A stretch of DNA of 20,958 bases, from the NCBI GenBank assembly GCA_020026375.1, contig JAHHQN010000029.1:1-20958 (forward strand). The letters are read 5' to 3'. Position 1 is the stretch's first letter. Each line of letters starts with the position of its first letter. Below are positions 7,742 to 14,583 of the stretch, one piece after another. The stretch is from Alistipes sp. GTDB taxonomy: Bacteria > Bacteroidota > Bacteroidia > Bacteroidales > Rikenellaceae. The position numbers and the translations under genes were made by a program. Below the pieces are notes generated by a model, which saw only the letters and a program-made list of their open reading frames with translations, was not told the DNA's origin and did no database searches.

Positions 7742-7765
7742 GCCGCCGTCGGACAGGACGGCGGC
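7742..7765. other. Intercistronic hairpin between the U32 and methyltransferase genes
   Basis: The arms GCCGCCGTC (7742-7750) and GACGGCGGC (7757-7765) pair perfectly around the loop GGACAG. Neither strand has a following T-tract, so this is not a standard terminator. On the minus-strand transcript it sits about 17 bases before the methyltransferase ATG, where it could limit ribosome access or protect an RNA end. Confidence 0.6.
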
Positions 7766-7779
7766 GTGTCGTTAATACT

Positions 7780-9609
7780 CTAATACTCTTTGGGGGTGCG
7801 TCGGGCGCAGGTGCGCAGACTCATCTCGCAGCGTCGGCAGTCGAATTCCAACTTGTAGCGCATCATGCCGCGTTCGAGGTAGAGGTCGCCGCGCAGCCGG
7901 GGATTCTTCTTCAGACACTCGCCGATCTCGCGGCGGATACAGTAGGCCGACCGCATGACGCGCTCGCCCGTGAAGTCGTCCTGCAACTCCAGTGCCGGAG
8001 CTATCTGCTCCACACCGTGGTCGAGATAGAATTGTCGGGCCAGACGGTTGGTCACATTGTCCTCGTTGAGGAGGGCGGTGGCGGGGTAGCGGGTCGAGGT
8101 CACCTCCTCGGTGATGTGGTGGGCGGGGGTGTGTCTCATGCGCTCGGCGAGCAGCCGTTCCAGACCCTCGCGGCGCAGGGCGGTCATCACCGAAGCCGGC
8201 ACGAAGCGTTCGCCGCCCGTGACCTCCACATGCTCCACCGCAAAGATGGTGTCGCCGCTCTTCTGCACCTGACGGGTGAGCGACGAGAGGTTGCCTTCGG
8301 GGTTCCTGGCGCAGTCGAACGCGCCGTCCTGTGCGACGGTGGCCGTGCGTCCCTCACAGTCGGTGAAGGTGAGCTGCAGACGAGTGGGGGTGATGTCGAG
8401 CCGTGCGTCGGTGGCGATGACGCGTCGGGTGCGGCTCACGGTGAGGGACTTGTTGAAGCGGTGGTCGTAGTTGCGGAAAATCTCCGTACCCTTGACGATG
8501 CCCTCCGCACGGTTGGGCGTGATGCGGTCGCCCTCCACCGTGTTGACATTGGTGCCGATGAGTTCGCCGCCGCTCACAAAGCAGATGCCGTCGCCGGCGT
8601 TGAGGCGTTCGGCCCCCTGCATGCGGAACGAGCGTCCCTCGACACGGCTGACACGTCCGATGCGTTCGCCCACCGACTTGGGGGTGTCGAACGAAGCCAC
8701 ACCGCGCCGGCGGCCGTCGAAGAAATACTCCGATTCGCCACGCGTGAAGCTCTTCGAGGTGTCGGGGGTGAAGTCGTAGCGGCTCTCGCCCACCGAGGCG
8801 CGTGTGAGCCACGGACGCTCGGCCAGCGCGCGGTCGACCTCGCGGCGGTAGTAGGCCACCACGTTCTTGATGTAGCCCTCGTCCTTGAGTCGTCCCTCGA
8901 TTTTGAAGGAGGTGACTCCTGCGTCGAGCAGGTCGCCGATGCGGTGCGAGAGGTTCATGTCCTGCACCGAGAGGAGGTGTTTGCCGGTGAGATATTTGGT
9001 GCCGTTGCCGTCGGTGAGGTCCCACGTCAGACGACAGGGCTGGCTGCATGCGCCGCGGTTGCCGCTGCGCGACTCCGACATCGAGCGCGAGAGGAAACAA
9101 CGGCCGCTGTAACCCACACAGATGGCGCCGTGGACGAAACATTCGACCTCGGCGGTGGTGGCGGCGCAGATGCGGCGGATTTCGTCGAGCGAGAGCGAGC
9201 GTTCGAGAATCACACGCGCAAAGCCCGTGTCACCCAGAAACTTCGCCCCCTCGGGGGTCATGTTGCACACCTGTGTCGAGGCGTGGAGTTCGACGGGCAG
9301 GTTCATGCGGCGCAGGGCCATGTCCTGCACGATGAGGGCGTCGACACCTGCCGCGATGAGTTCGCGGGCCTGTGCTTCGGCGGCCTCCAGCTCCGAGTCC
9401 CAGAGCAGGGTGTTGACCGTGGCGTGGACCCTCACACCGTAGCGGTGGGCGTATTCCACCACACGGGCAATCTCCTCGGTGGAGTTGCCGGCGGCGTGGC
9501 GCGCACCGAATAGCGCACCTCCTATATAAAGGGCATCGGCTCCGTAATCCACGGCCGCCACGGCCGAGGAGTAGTCTTTCGACGGAGCGAGTAATTCGAC
9601 TGTTTTCAA
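7780..9609 (-). CDS. U32 family peptidase-like protein, RlhA (YdcP)-type
   Basis: This 609-residue protein has an N-terminal U32 domain and a long C-terminal region like the DUF3656 part of E. coli RlhA. RlhA makes 5-hydroxycytidine at position 2501 of 23S rRNA. The U32 signature ECFVHGAICVGYSGRC lies at about residues 156-171. Cys164, Cys171, Cys188 and Cys192 form the pattern expected for an iron-sulfur cluster, and two further cysteine pairs lie at the C-terminus (RRCEMSLRTC). No ATG is in frame nearby. I chose the TTG at 9609, giving MKTVELLAPSKDY, the usual N-terminus of the family, because a -7 box at 9637-9630 would place the other TTG (9645) outside the transcript. It heads the minus-strand operon. 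The rRNA-hydroxylase role is inferred; 'peptidase' activity is doubtful for this group. Confidence 0.88.
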   Translation of the reverse strand: MKTVELLAPSKDYSSAVAAVDYGADALYIGGALFGARHAAGNSTEEIARVVEYAHRYGVRVHATVNTLLWDSELEAAEAQARELIAAGVDALIVQDMALRRMNLPVELHASTQVCNMTPEGAKFLGDTGFARVILERSLSLDEIRRICAATTAEVECFVHGAICVGYSGRCFLSRSMSESRSGNRGACSQPCRLTWDLTDGNGTKYLTGKHLLSVQDMNLSHRIGDLLDAGVTSFKIEGRLKDEGYIKNVVAYYRREVDRALAERPWLTRASVGESRYDFTPDTSKSFTRGESEYFFDGRRRGVASFDTPKSVGERIGRVSRVEGRSFRMQGAERLNAGDGICFVSGGELIGTNVNTVEGDRITPNRAEGIVKGTEIFRNYDHRFNKSLTVSRTRRVIATDARLDITPTRLQLTFTDCEGRTATVAQDGAFDCARNPEGNLSSLTRQVQKSGDTIFAVEHVEVTGGERFVPASVMTALRREGLERLLAERMRHTPAHHITEEVTSTRYPATALLNEDNVTNRLARQFYLDHGVEQIAPALELQDDFTGERVMRSAYCIRREIGECLKKNPRLRGDLYLERGMMRYKLEFDCRRCEMSLRTCARRTPKEY

Positions 9610-9629
9610 CTTCTCCAGATAATTTTGTG

Positions 9630-9637
9630 CAAAATTA
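9630..9637 (-). promoter_or_regulatory. Candidate -7 box for the U32 operon (TAATTTTG)
   Basis: On the minus strand TAATTTTG (9637-9630) fits TAnnTTTG. The predicted start near 9623 leaves a leader of about 14 bases before the TTG at 9609. No clear -33 element lies 19-21 bases upstream. It is divergent from the serS promoter in the same 190-base gap. Confidence 0.45.
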
Positions 9638-9753
9638 GCAAACAATTCTCAAAAAGCCGTGGTCCGACCCCACAAAGACACCTGTGTCGGTGGCGATTTG
9701 ACAGGGTTGGAGGATTATTTGGCGGAAAATGAAACAAATTCCGGCAATTTTTG

Positions 9754-9761
9754 TATTTTTG
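9754..9761 (+). promoter_or_regulatory. Candidate -7 box for serS (TATTTTTG)
   Basis: TATTTTTG followed by C fits the Bacteroidota -7 consensus. It lies 38 bases before the serS ATG, giving a leader of about 30 bases. I see no good -33 element at the usual distance. Confidence 0.5.
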
Positions 9762-9799
9762 CAGGTTGTAACGCAAATTCTATAATAAATCATATACAT

Positions 9800-11071
9800 A
9801 TGCTGACCATTAAGCAAATTCGTGACGACAAGGAAGCTGCTGTTCGCAAGTTGGCGAAGAAAGGTGTAGATGCCGCAGCTACCATCGACCAGATTCTGTC
9901 ACTCGACGAGAAACGTAAAGCATTGCAGACCGAGTTGGATTCGACACTCGCTGCTCAGAATAAGGCTGCCAAGGAGATTGGTGCGCTCATGGCGCAGGGC
10001 AAGAAGGAGGACGCCGAGGAGAAGAAGCGTTTCGTGGCGGACCTCAAGGAGAAGTCATCGTTGTTGCAGGCCGAGTCGAAGGCTGTGCAGGATGAGTTGC
10101 AGTCAGCTCTGGTGCTGCTGCCCAACTTCCCCGCCGAGATTGTTCCCGAAGGCAAGACCGCGGAGGACAACCTCGTTGTCAAACTGGAGGAGAACTACAC
10201 CAAGCTGCCCGAGAATCCCCTTCCCCACTGGGAACTGGCGCGTAAGTACGACATCATCGACTTCGATCTGGGTGTGAAGCTCACCGGTGCGGGTTTCCCC
10301 GTCTACAAGGGCAAGGGTGCGCGTCTGCAGCGTGCGCTGATCAACTACTTCCTCGACTGCAACACCAAGGCCGGCTACCTCGAGGTGGAGCCTCCCGTGA
10401 TGGTCAACGAGGCTTCGGGTTTCGGTACGGGTCAGCTGCCCGACAAGGAGGGTCAGATGTACCACGCCACTGTCGACAACTTCTACCTGGTTCCCACTGC
10501 GGAGGTTCCCGTGACCAATATCTACCGCGATGTCATTCTCGACAAGTCGGATTTCCCCGTGAAGATGACCGCCTACACCCCCTGTTTCCGTCGTGAGGCC
10601 GGTTCCTACGGCAAGGACGTGCGCGGTCTGAACCGTCTGCACCAGTTCGACAAGGTGGAAATCGTGCAGCTCTCGCTGCCCGAGGTGTCCTATGAGGCTC
10701 TGGACGGCATGGTGGCTCATGTGGAGTCGATTGTCAAGTCACTGGGTCTTCCCTACCGTATCCTGCGTCTGTGTGGCGGCGACATGTCGTTCACTTCGGC
10801 CCTGACCTACGATTTCGAGGTCTACTCCGAGGCACAGAAGCGTTGGTTGGAGGTCTCTTCGGTGTCGAACTTCGAGTCGTTCCAGGCCAACCGTCTGAAA
10901 CTGCGCTACCGCGACGAGGACAAGAAGACTCAGCTGGCACACACTTTGAACGGTTCTTCGTTGGCACTGCCCCGTATCGTGGCTGCCCTGCTGGAGAACA
11001 ACCAGTGCGAGGAGGGTATCCGTATCCCCGAAGTATTAATTCCTTACACAGGTTTTGATATTATCAAATAA
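9800..11071 (+). CDS. serS: Serine--tRNA ligase
   Basis: SerRS charges tRNA-Ser (and tRNA-Sec where present) with serine. The 423-residue protein has the N-terminal helical arm (about residues 30-100, rich in Lys, Glu and Ala) that contacts the tRNA long variable arm, followed by the class II catalytic domain. Visible marks are TAEVP at 233-237 (serine site), motif 2 with FRREAGSYGKDVRGL at 263-277, and motif 3 with NGSSLALPRIVAALLEN at 384-400. The ATG at 9800 gives MLTIKQIRDD, the standard family start. The reading frame stays open 141 bases further upstream, but that extension crosses the promoter. The gene ends in the promoter of the ferredoxin gene. Confidence 0.98.
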   Translation: MLTIKQIRDDKEAAVRKLAKKGVDAAATIDQILSLDEKRKALQTELDSTLAAQNKAAKEIGALMAQGKKEDAEEKKRFVADLKEKSSLLQAESKAVQDELQSALVLLPNFPAEIVPEGKTAEDNLVVKLEENYTKLPENPLPHWELARKYDIIDFDLGVKLTGAGFPVYKGKGARLQRALINYFLDCNTKAGYLEVEPPVMVNEASGFGTGQLPDKEGQMYHATVDNFYLVPTAEVPVTNIYRDVILDKSDFPVKMTAYTPCFRREAGSYGKDVRGLNRLHQFDKVEIVQLSLPEVSYEALDGMVAHVESIVKSLGLPYRILRLCGGDMSFTSALTYDFEVYSEAQKRWLEVSSVSNFESFQANRLKLRYRDEDKKTQLAHTLNGSSLALPRIVAALLENNQCEEGIRIPEVLIPYTGFDIIK

Positions 11072-11084
11072 GTTCATATATTTG
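11053..11084 (+). promoter_or_regulatory. Bacteroidota promoter for the ferredoxin gene
   Basis: TTTTG (11053-11057) is followed after exactly 19 bases by TATATTTG (11077-11084), a near-ideal -33/-7 pair. The -33 part lies within the last codons of serS. Transcription would start near 11091, leaving about 35 bases before the ferredoxin ATG. Confidence 0.78.
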
Positions 11085-11125
11085 CAGACACACAACACAC
11101 ATATTAACAATTAATCTTTAAGAAA

Positions 11126-11293
11126 ATGGCTTACAAAATTACCGACAGTTGCGTTGCTTGCGGTACTTGTATCGACGAGTGCCCCGTAGAGGCTATTTCA
11201 GCCGGCGATATCTATGTAATCGATGCTGACAAGTGCATTGAGTGCGGAACCTGTGCTGGCGTTTGCCCCAGCGAGGCTATCGTAGCGGAGTAA
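11126..11293 (+). CDS. 2[4Fe-4S] ferredoxin, clostridial type
   Basis: This 55-residue protein is a complete bacterial-type low-potential electron carrier. Two CxxCxxCxxxCP motifs hold the two [4Fe-4S] clusters: Cys9, Cys12, Cys15, Cys19 and Cys37, Cys40, Cys43, Cys47. The two halves are clear repeats (SCVACGTCIDECPVEAI and KCIECGTCAGVCPSEAI). Such proteins serve pyruvate:ferredoxin oxidoreductase, hydrogenases and other anaerobic redox enzymes, so its partner cannot be told from this window. It has its own promoter and terminator and is a single-gene unit, consistent with high independent expression. Confidence 0.96.
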   Translation: MAYKITDSCVACGTCIDECPVEAISAGDIYVIDADKCIECGTCAGVCPSEAIVAE

Positions 11294-11312
11294 CGATTAG
11301 ATTCCGATAAAA

Positions 11313-11347
11313 ACGGGACGACCTTTGGTGGTGGTCCCGTTTTTTTT
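11313..11347 (+). terminator. Intrinsic terminator after the ferredoxin gene
   Basis: ACGGGAC-G-ACC (11313-11323) pairs with GGT-G-GTCCCGT (11330-11340) with a single G/G mismatch around the loop TTTGGT. It is followed by eight T residues (11340-11347). It lies 20 bases after the ferredoxin stop. Confidence 0.88.
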
Positions 11348-11459
11348 GTACTCTGCCCCAAAAAAAACAGAACACTTCGTCGCCGGGAAATGACACCATT
11401 GCGCAAAAATTACTACCTTGGCTGACGATTTGTTGCCTAAATCAGACATTTAACTCGGA

Positions 11460-11487
11460 AATTAAAATTTTTTAAAAAAATTTAATT
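11460..11487. promoter_or_regulatory. AT-only palindrome upstream of the SulP gene
   Basis: AATTAAAATTTTTT (11460-11473) and AAAAAAATTTAATT (11474-11487) are complementary at 13 of 14 positions. The 28-base element is made only of A and T and abuts the -7 box of the next gene, where the -33 element would normally be. It could be an operator, an UP-like element or simply a bent AT tract. Confidence 0.45.
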
Positions 11488-11494
11488 AACTTTG
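11487..11494 (+). promoter_or_regulatory. Candidate -7 box for the SulP gene (TAACTTTG)
   Basis: TAACTTTG fits TAnnTTTG and is followed by C. A start near 11501 leaves about 23 bases of leader. No TTG is found 19-21 bases upstream; that position is occupied by the AT palindrome. Confidence 0.55.
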
Positions 11495-11523
11495 CGCCCT
11501 AATTCAAATCAAAAAAGTTCGTA

Positions 11524-13230
11524 ATGAAGATTGCATCATTTAGACCCAAACTGGTCGATTCGTTGAAGAGTTACGACAAAAAGACCTTCTCGGCCGATGT
11601 CATGGCCGGTCTGATTGTCGGTATTGTGGCACTTCCTCTGGCCATCGCATTCGCCATCGCTTCGGGTGTCTCGCCCGAAAAAGGTATCATCACGGCTATC
11701 ATTGCCGGATTTATCATCTCGCTGCTCGGCGGCAGCAAGGTGCAGATTGGCGGCCCTACCGGTGCGTTCATCGTCATCATCTACGGCATCGTGCAGGAGT
11801 ATGGCGAGACGGGTCTTATGGTGGCAACGCTCATTGCCGGTCTGTTGCTGGTGCTGATGGGCGTCTTCAAACTGGGTACGGTCATCAAGTTCATTCCCTA
11901 TCCCATCGTGGTGGGTTTCACCAGCGGTATCGCGCTGACCATCTTCACCACACAGATTGCCGACCTCTTCGGCATGAGCTTCCCCGAAGGCACGAAGATG
12001 CCCGGCGACTTCATCGGCCGCTGGCTGCTCTACTTCGAGAACTTCGGCTCGATTGACTGGAAGGAGACCATCGTGGGTGTGGGCAGCGTGGTGCTGATTG
12101 CCCTCACCCCAAAATTCTCGAAGCGTATCCCCGGCTCGCTGGTGGCCATCGTGGTGATGACCGCAGGCGTGTGGGCGTTGGGCGAGTATGGCGGCATCTA
12201 CGGCATCGACACCATCGGCGACCGTTTCTCCATCAGCTCGAAGCTGCCCGAGGCGGCCATGCCCAGTCTCGATTGGGAGGCGGTCCGCAACCTCTTCCCT
12301 GCGGCGCTGACCATCGCCGTGTTGGGTGCCATCGAGTCGCTGCTGTCGGCTACCGTGGCCGACGGTGTGATTGAGGACCGTCACCGTTCGAACACCGAGT
12401 TGATTGCCCAGGGTGTGGCCAATATCTTCTCGCCCCTGTTCGGCGGTATTCCCGCAACGGGTGCCATCGCACGTACGATGACCAACATCAACAACGGCGG
12501 CCGCACCCCCGTGGCCGGTATTATCCATGCCGTGGTGCTGCTGCTTATCCTGCTGTTGCTCATGCCGCTGGCCAAGTTCATTCCCATGGCGTGTCTGGCC
12601 GGTGTGCTGACCATCGTAGCCTATAACATGAGCGGTTGGAGAACCTTCCGCGCACTGTTGAAGAACCCCCGTTCCGATGTCTCGGTGCTGCTGGTTACCT
12701 TCCTGCTCACCGTGATTTTCGACCTGACCATCGCCATCGAAATCGGCCTTCTGATTGCCTGTGTGCTGTTCCTGCGCCGTGTGATGGAGACCACCGAAAT
12801 TTCGGTGGTGCGCGATGAGCTGGATCCGGGTGCCGACCTCGACGTGCAGCTCCACGAGGAGCCGCTCTCGATTCCCGAGGGTGTGGAGGTCTACGAAATC
12901 AACGGCCCCTATTTCTTCGGTATCGCCACCAAGTTCGAGGAGATGATGAGCCACATGGGCAAGCACTCCAAGGTGCGTGTTATCCGTATGCGTAAGGTGC
13001 CGTTCATCGACTCGACGGGTATCCACAACCTGCAGACCCTGTGCGAGATGTCACACAAGACCGGTATCGAGATTGTGTTGTCGGGTGTGCGCAAGGAGGT
13101 GCGCGAGACGCTGAAGAACGCCGGATTCAACAAGTTGCTGGGCAGTGCCAACATCTGTCCCCACATCAATGAGGCGTTGCGTCGTGCCGGCGAGATTCTC
13201 GAAGAGAAGAACGGCAAGAAAGCGGAATAA
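11524..13230 (+). CDS. SulP family inorganic anion transporter with STAS domain
   Basis: This 568-residue inner-membrane protein belongs to SulP/SLC26, which move sulfate, bicarbonate and related anions by proton or sodium symport or by exchange. The transport domain covers about residues 20-420, with the family segments GLIVGIVALPLAIAFAIASG (29-48) and GGSKVQIGGPTGAF (69-82). A cytoplasmic STAS domain follows from about residue 455, with the IDSTG core at 495-499, the site related to the phosphorylated serine of anti-sigma antagonists. No sulfate-assimilation or carbonic-anhydrase gene is adjacent, so the substrate remains open between sulfate and bicarbonate (BicA-like). It is a single-gene unit with its own promoter and terminator. 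Confidence 0.95.
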   Translation: MKIASFRPKLVDSLKSYDKKTFSADVMAGLIVGIVALPLAIAFAIASGVSPEKGIITAIIAGFIISLLGGSKVQIGGPTGAFIVIIYGIVQEYGETGLMVATLIAGLLLVLMGVFKLGTVIKFIPYPIVVGFTSGIALTIFTTQIADLFGMSFPEGTKMPGDFIGRWLLYFENFGSIDWKETIVGVGSVVLIALTPKFSKRIPGSLVAIVVMTAGVWALGEYGGIYGIDTIGDRFSISSKLPEAAMPSLDWEAVRNLFPAALTIAVLGAIESLLSATVADGVIEDRHRSNTELIAQGVANIFSPLFGGIPATGAIARTMTNINNGGRTPVAGIIHAVVLLLILLLLMPLAKFIPMACLAGVLTIVAYNMSGWRTFRALLKNPRSDVSVLLVTFLLTVIFDLTIAIEIGLLIACVLFLRRVMETTEISVVRDELDPGADLDVQLHEEPLSIPEGVEVYEINGPYFFGIATKFEEMMSHMGKHSKVRVIRMRKVPFIDSTGIHNLQTLCEMSHKTGIEIVLSGVRKEVRETLKNAGFNKLLGSANICPHINEALRRAGEILEEKNGKKAE

Positions 13231-13255
13231 AGATATAGTTGTCAGATAGATTGCG

Positions 13256-13290
13256 AAGAGCGGTTTCCCACGGGGAAGCCGCTCTTTTTT
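13256..13290 (+). terminator. Intrinsic terminator after the SulP gene
   Basis: AAGAGCGGTTTCCC (13256-13269) pairs with GGGAAGCCGCTCTT (13273-13286) with one U-G wobble on the plus strand. The stem ends in a T-tract (13285-13290). The wobble becomes a C/A mismatch on the other strand, which favours the plus direction. Confidence 0.88.
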
Positions 13291-13329
13291 GTTGAGGATA
13301 TGTCGTAGAGGTGGGGGAGGAAGGGAACG

Positions 13330-13369
13330 AAAAAACGCGCCGCACGTTGAGGGGAACGTGTGGCGCGTT
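13330..13369 (-). terminator. Intrinsic terminator of the cysS-MATE-prfB operon
   Basis: The arms AACGCGCCGCACGTT (13334-13348) and AACGTGTGGCGCGTT (13355-13369) pair over 15 positions with one imperfect pair around the loop GAGGGG. On the minus strand the stem runs into six T residues (13335-13330). It lies 24 bases after the prfB stop. Confidence 0.85.
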
Positions 13370-13393
13370 GTGGCGTTGTGTGGCGCGGGGGGG

Positions 13394-14506
13394 TCAGGCG
13401 TTGCCGCCGAACTCCATGAGGTAGGCCTTGATGAACTGGTCGATTTCGCCGTCCATCACCGCCTCCACATTCGAAGTCTGACAACCTGTGCGGTGGTCCT
13501 TCACACGGCGGTCGTCGAACACATAGGAGCGGATTTGCGAACCCCACTCGATTTTCTTCTTCGTGGCCTCGAGAGCCTGCTGCGTGGCCATACGCTTGTC
13601 CAGCTCGCGCTGGTAGAGCTTGCACTTGAGCAGTCGCATGGCGTTCTCGCGGTTCATGAGCTGCGAGCGGGTCTCCATGTTCTCGATGAGGTACTCAATA
13701 GGTTCGCCCGTGTCGGCGTCCTTGCCGTGGTAGCGCAGACGCACGGCGGTCTCCACCTTGTTGACATTCTGGCCGCCGGCACCCGACGAGCGGAAGGTGT
13801 CCCACTCGATGTCGGCCTGGTTGACCGTGATTTCGATGGTGTCGTCGACGGCCGGAGCCACGAATACCGAGGCGAAGGTGGTCTGACGCTTGTTGTTGGC
13901 GTTGAAGGGCGAGAGACGCACCATGCGGTGGACACCGTTCTCGCTCTTGAGATAGCCGTAGCCGTAGTCGCCCTCAAATTCGAGGGTGCAGGACTTCACA
14001 CCCACCTCGTCGCCGGCCTGGTAGTCCAGCACCTTGACCTTGTAGCCGTGGGCCTCGCCCCAGCGGGTATACATGCGCATGAGCATCGATGCCCAGTCCA
14101 GTGCCTCGGTGCCGCCTGCGCCGGCGTTGATGTCCATAATGGCGCCGAGTTTGTCCTCCTCGCCGCGCAGCATGTTCTTCAGCTCGAGTTTCTCTATCTT
14201 GTCGAGGGTCGAGGCGTAGTGGGCGTCCATCTCCTCCTCCGAGACCACACCCTCCTTCACGAAGTCGGGCATGAGTTGCAGGTCTTCCACATCTTTTCTC
14301 ACCGCCTCGTAGTCTTCGACCCAGGCCTTGATGGCCGCTACCTTGCGCAGCTGCTCGCGGGCCTTGTCGGGGGCGTCCCAGAAGTCGGGCTCCTGGGTCT
14401 TCTCCTCCTCGTTGCGGAGGTCGATGAGTTTCTGTGCGATGTTGAGGCATCGTTCCAGTTCGTCACGACGCTTCTCCAGCTCCTTGATGTCGTCGATAAG
14501 TATCAT
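13394..14506 (-). CDS. prfB: Peptide chain release factor 2
   Basis: RF2 recognises UGA and UAA stop codons and triggers peptide release. The 370-residue protein has the GGQ loop at residues 244-246 (RSSGAGGQNVNKVETAV) and the RF2-specific anticodon-like tripeptide SPF at 199-201, which separates it from RF1. An ungapped match to E. coli RF2 puts the usual programmed frameshift (CUU UGA C) at Leu21-Asn22 here. The codons are TGC CTC AAC with no stop, so this gene is read straight through. The ATG at 14506 gives MILIDDIKELEKRRDELER. The frame is open further upstream, but that part overlaps the MATE gene and has no family similarity. Last gene of the operon, 77 bases after MATE. Confidence 0.97.
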   Translation of the reverse strand: MILIDDIKELEKRRDELERCLNIAQKLIDLRNEEEKTQEPDFWDAPDKAREQLRKVAAIKAWVEDYEAVRKDVEDLQLMPDFVKEGVVSEEEMDAHYASTLDKIEKLELKNMLRGEEDKLGAIMDINAGAGGTEALDWASMLMRMYTRWGEAHGYKVKVLDYQAGDEVGVKSCTLEFEGDYGYGYLKSENGVHRMVRLSPFNANNKRQTTFASVFVAPAVDDTIEITVNQADIEWDTFRSSGAGGQNVNKVETAVRLRYHGKDADTGEPIEYLIENMETRSQLMNRENAMRLLKCKLYQRELDKRMATQQALEATKKKIEWGSQIRSYVFDDRRVKDHRTGCQTSNVEAVMDGEIDQFIKAYLMEFGGNA

Positions 14507-14583
14507 AGTGTCAATATTGTTTCGTGTTATAGGTGCGGCATTGACCGTTTGCATCGTGGCGGCGGTCGTTGCCGGTGTTTGTT

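Noticed and set aside
9659..9799. Longer serS start at the GTG at 9659
   Set aside because: The added 47 residues have no family similarity, include the -7 box region, and the ATG at 9800 gives the usual SerRS N-terminus.
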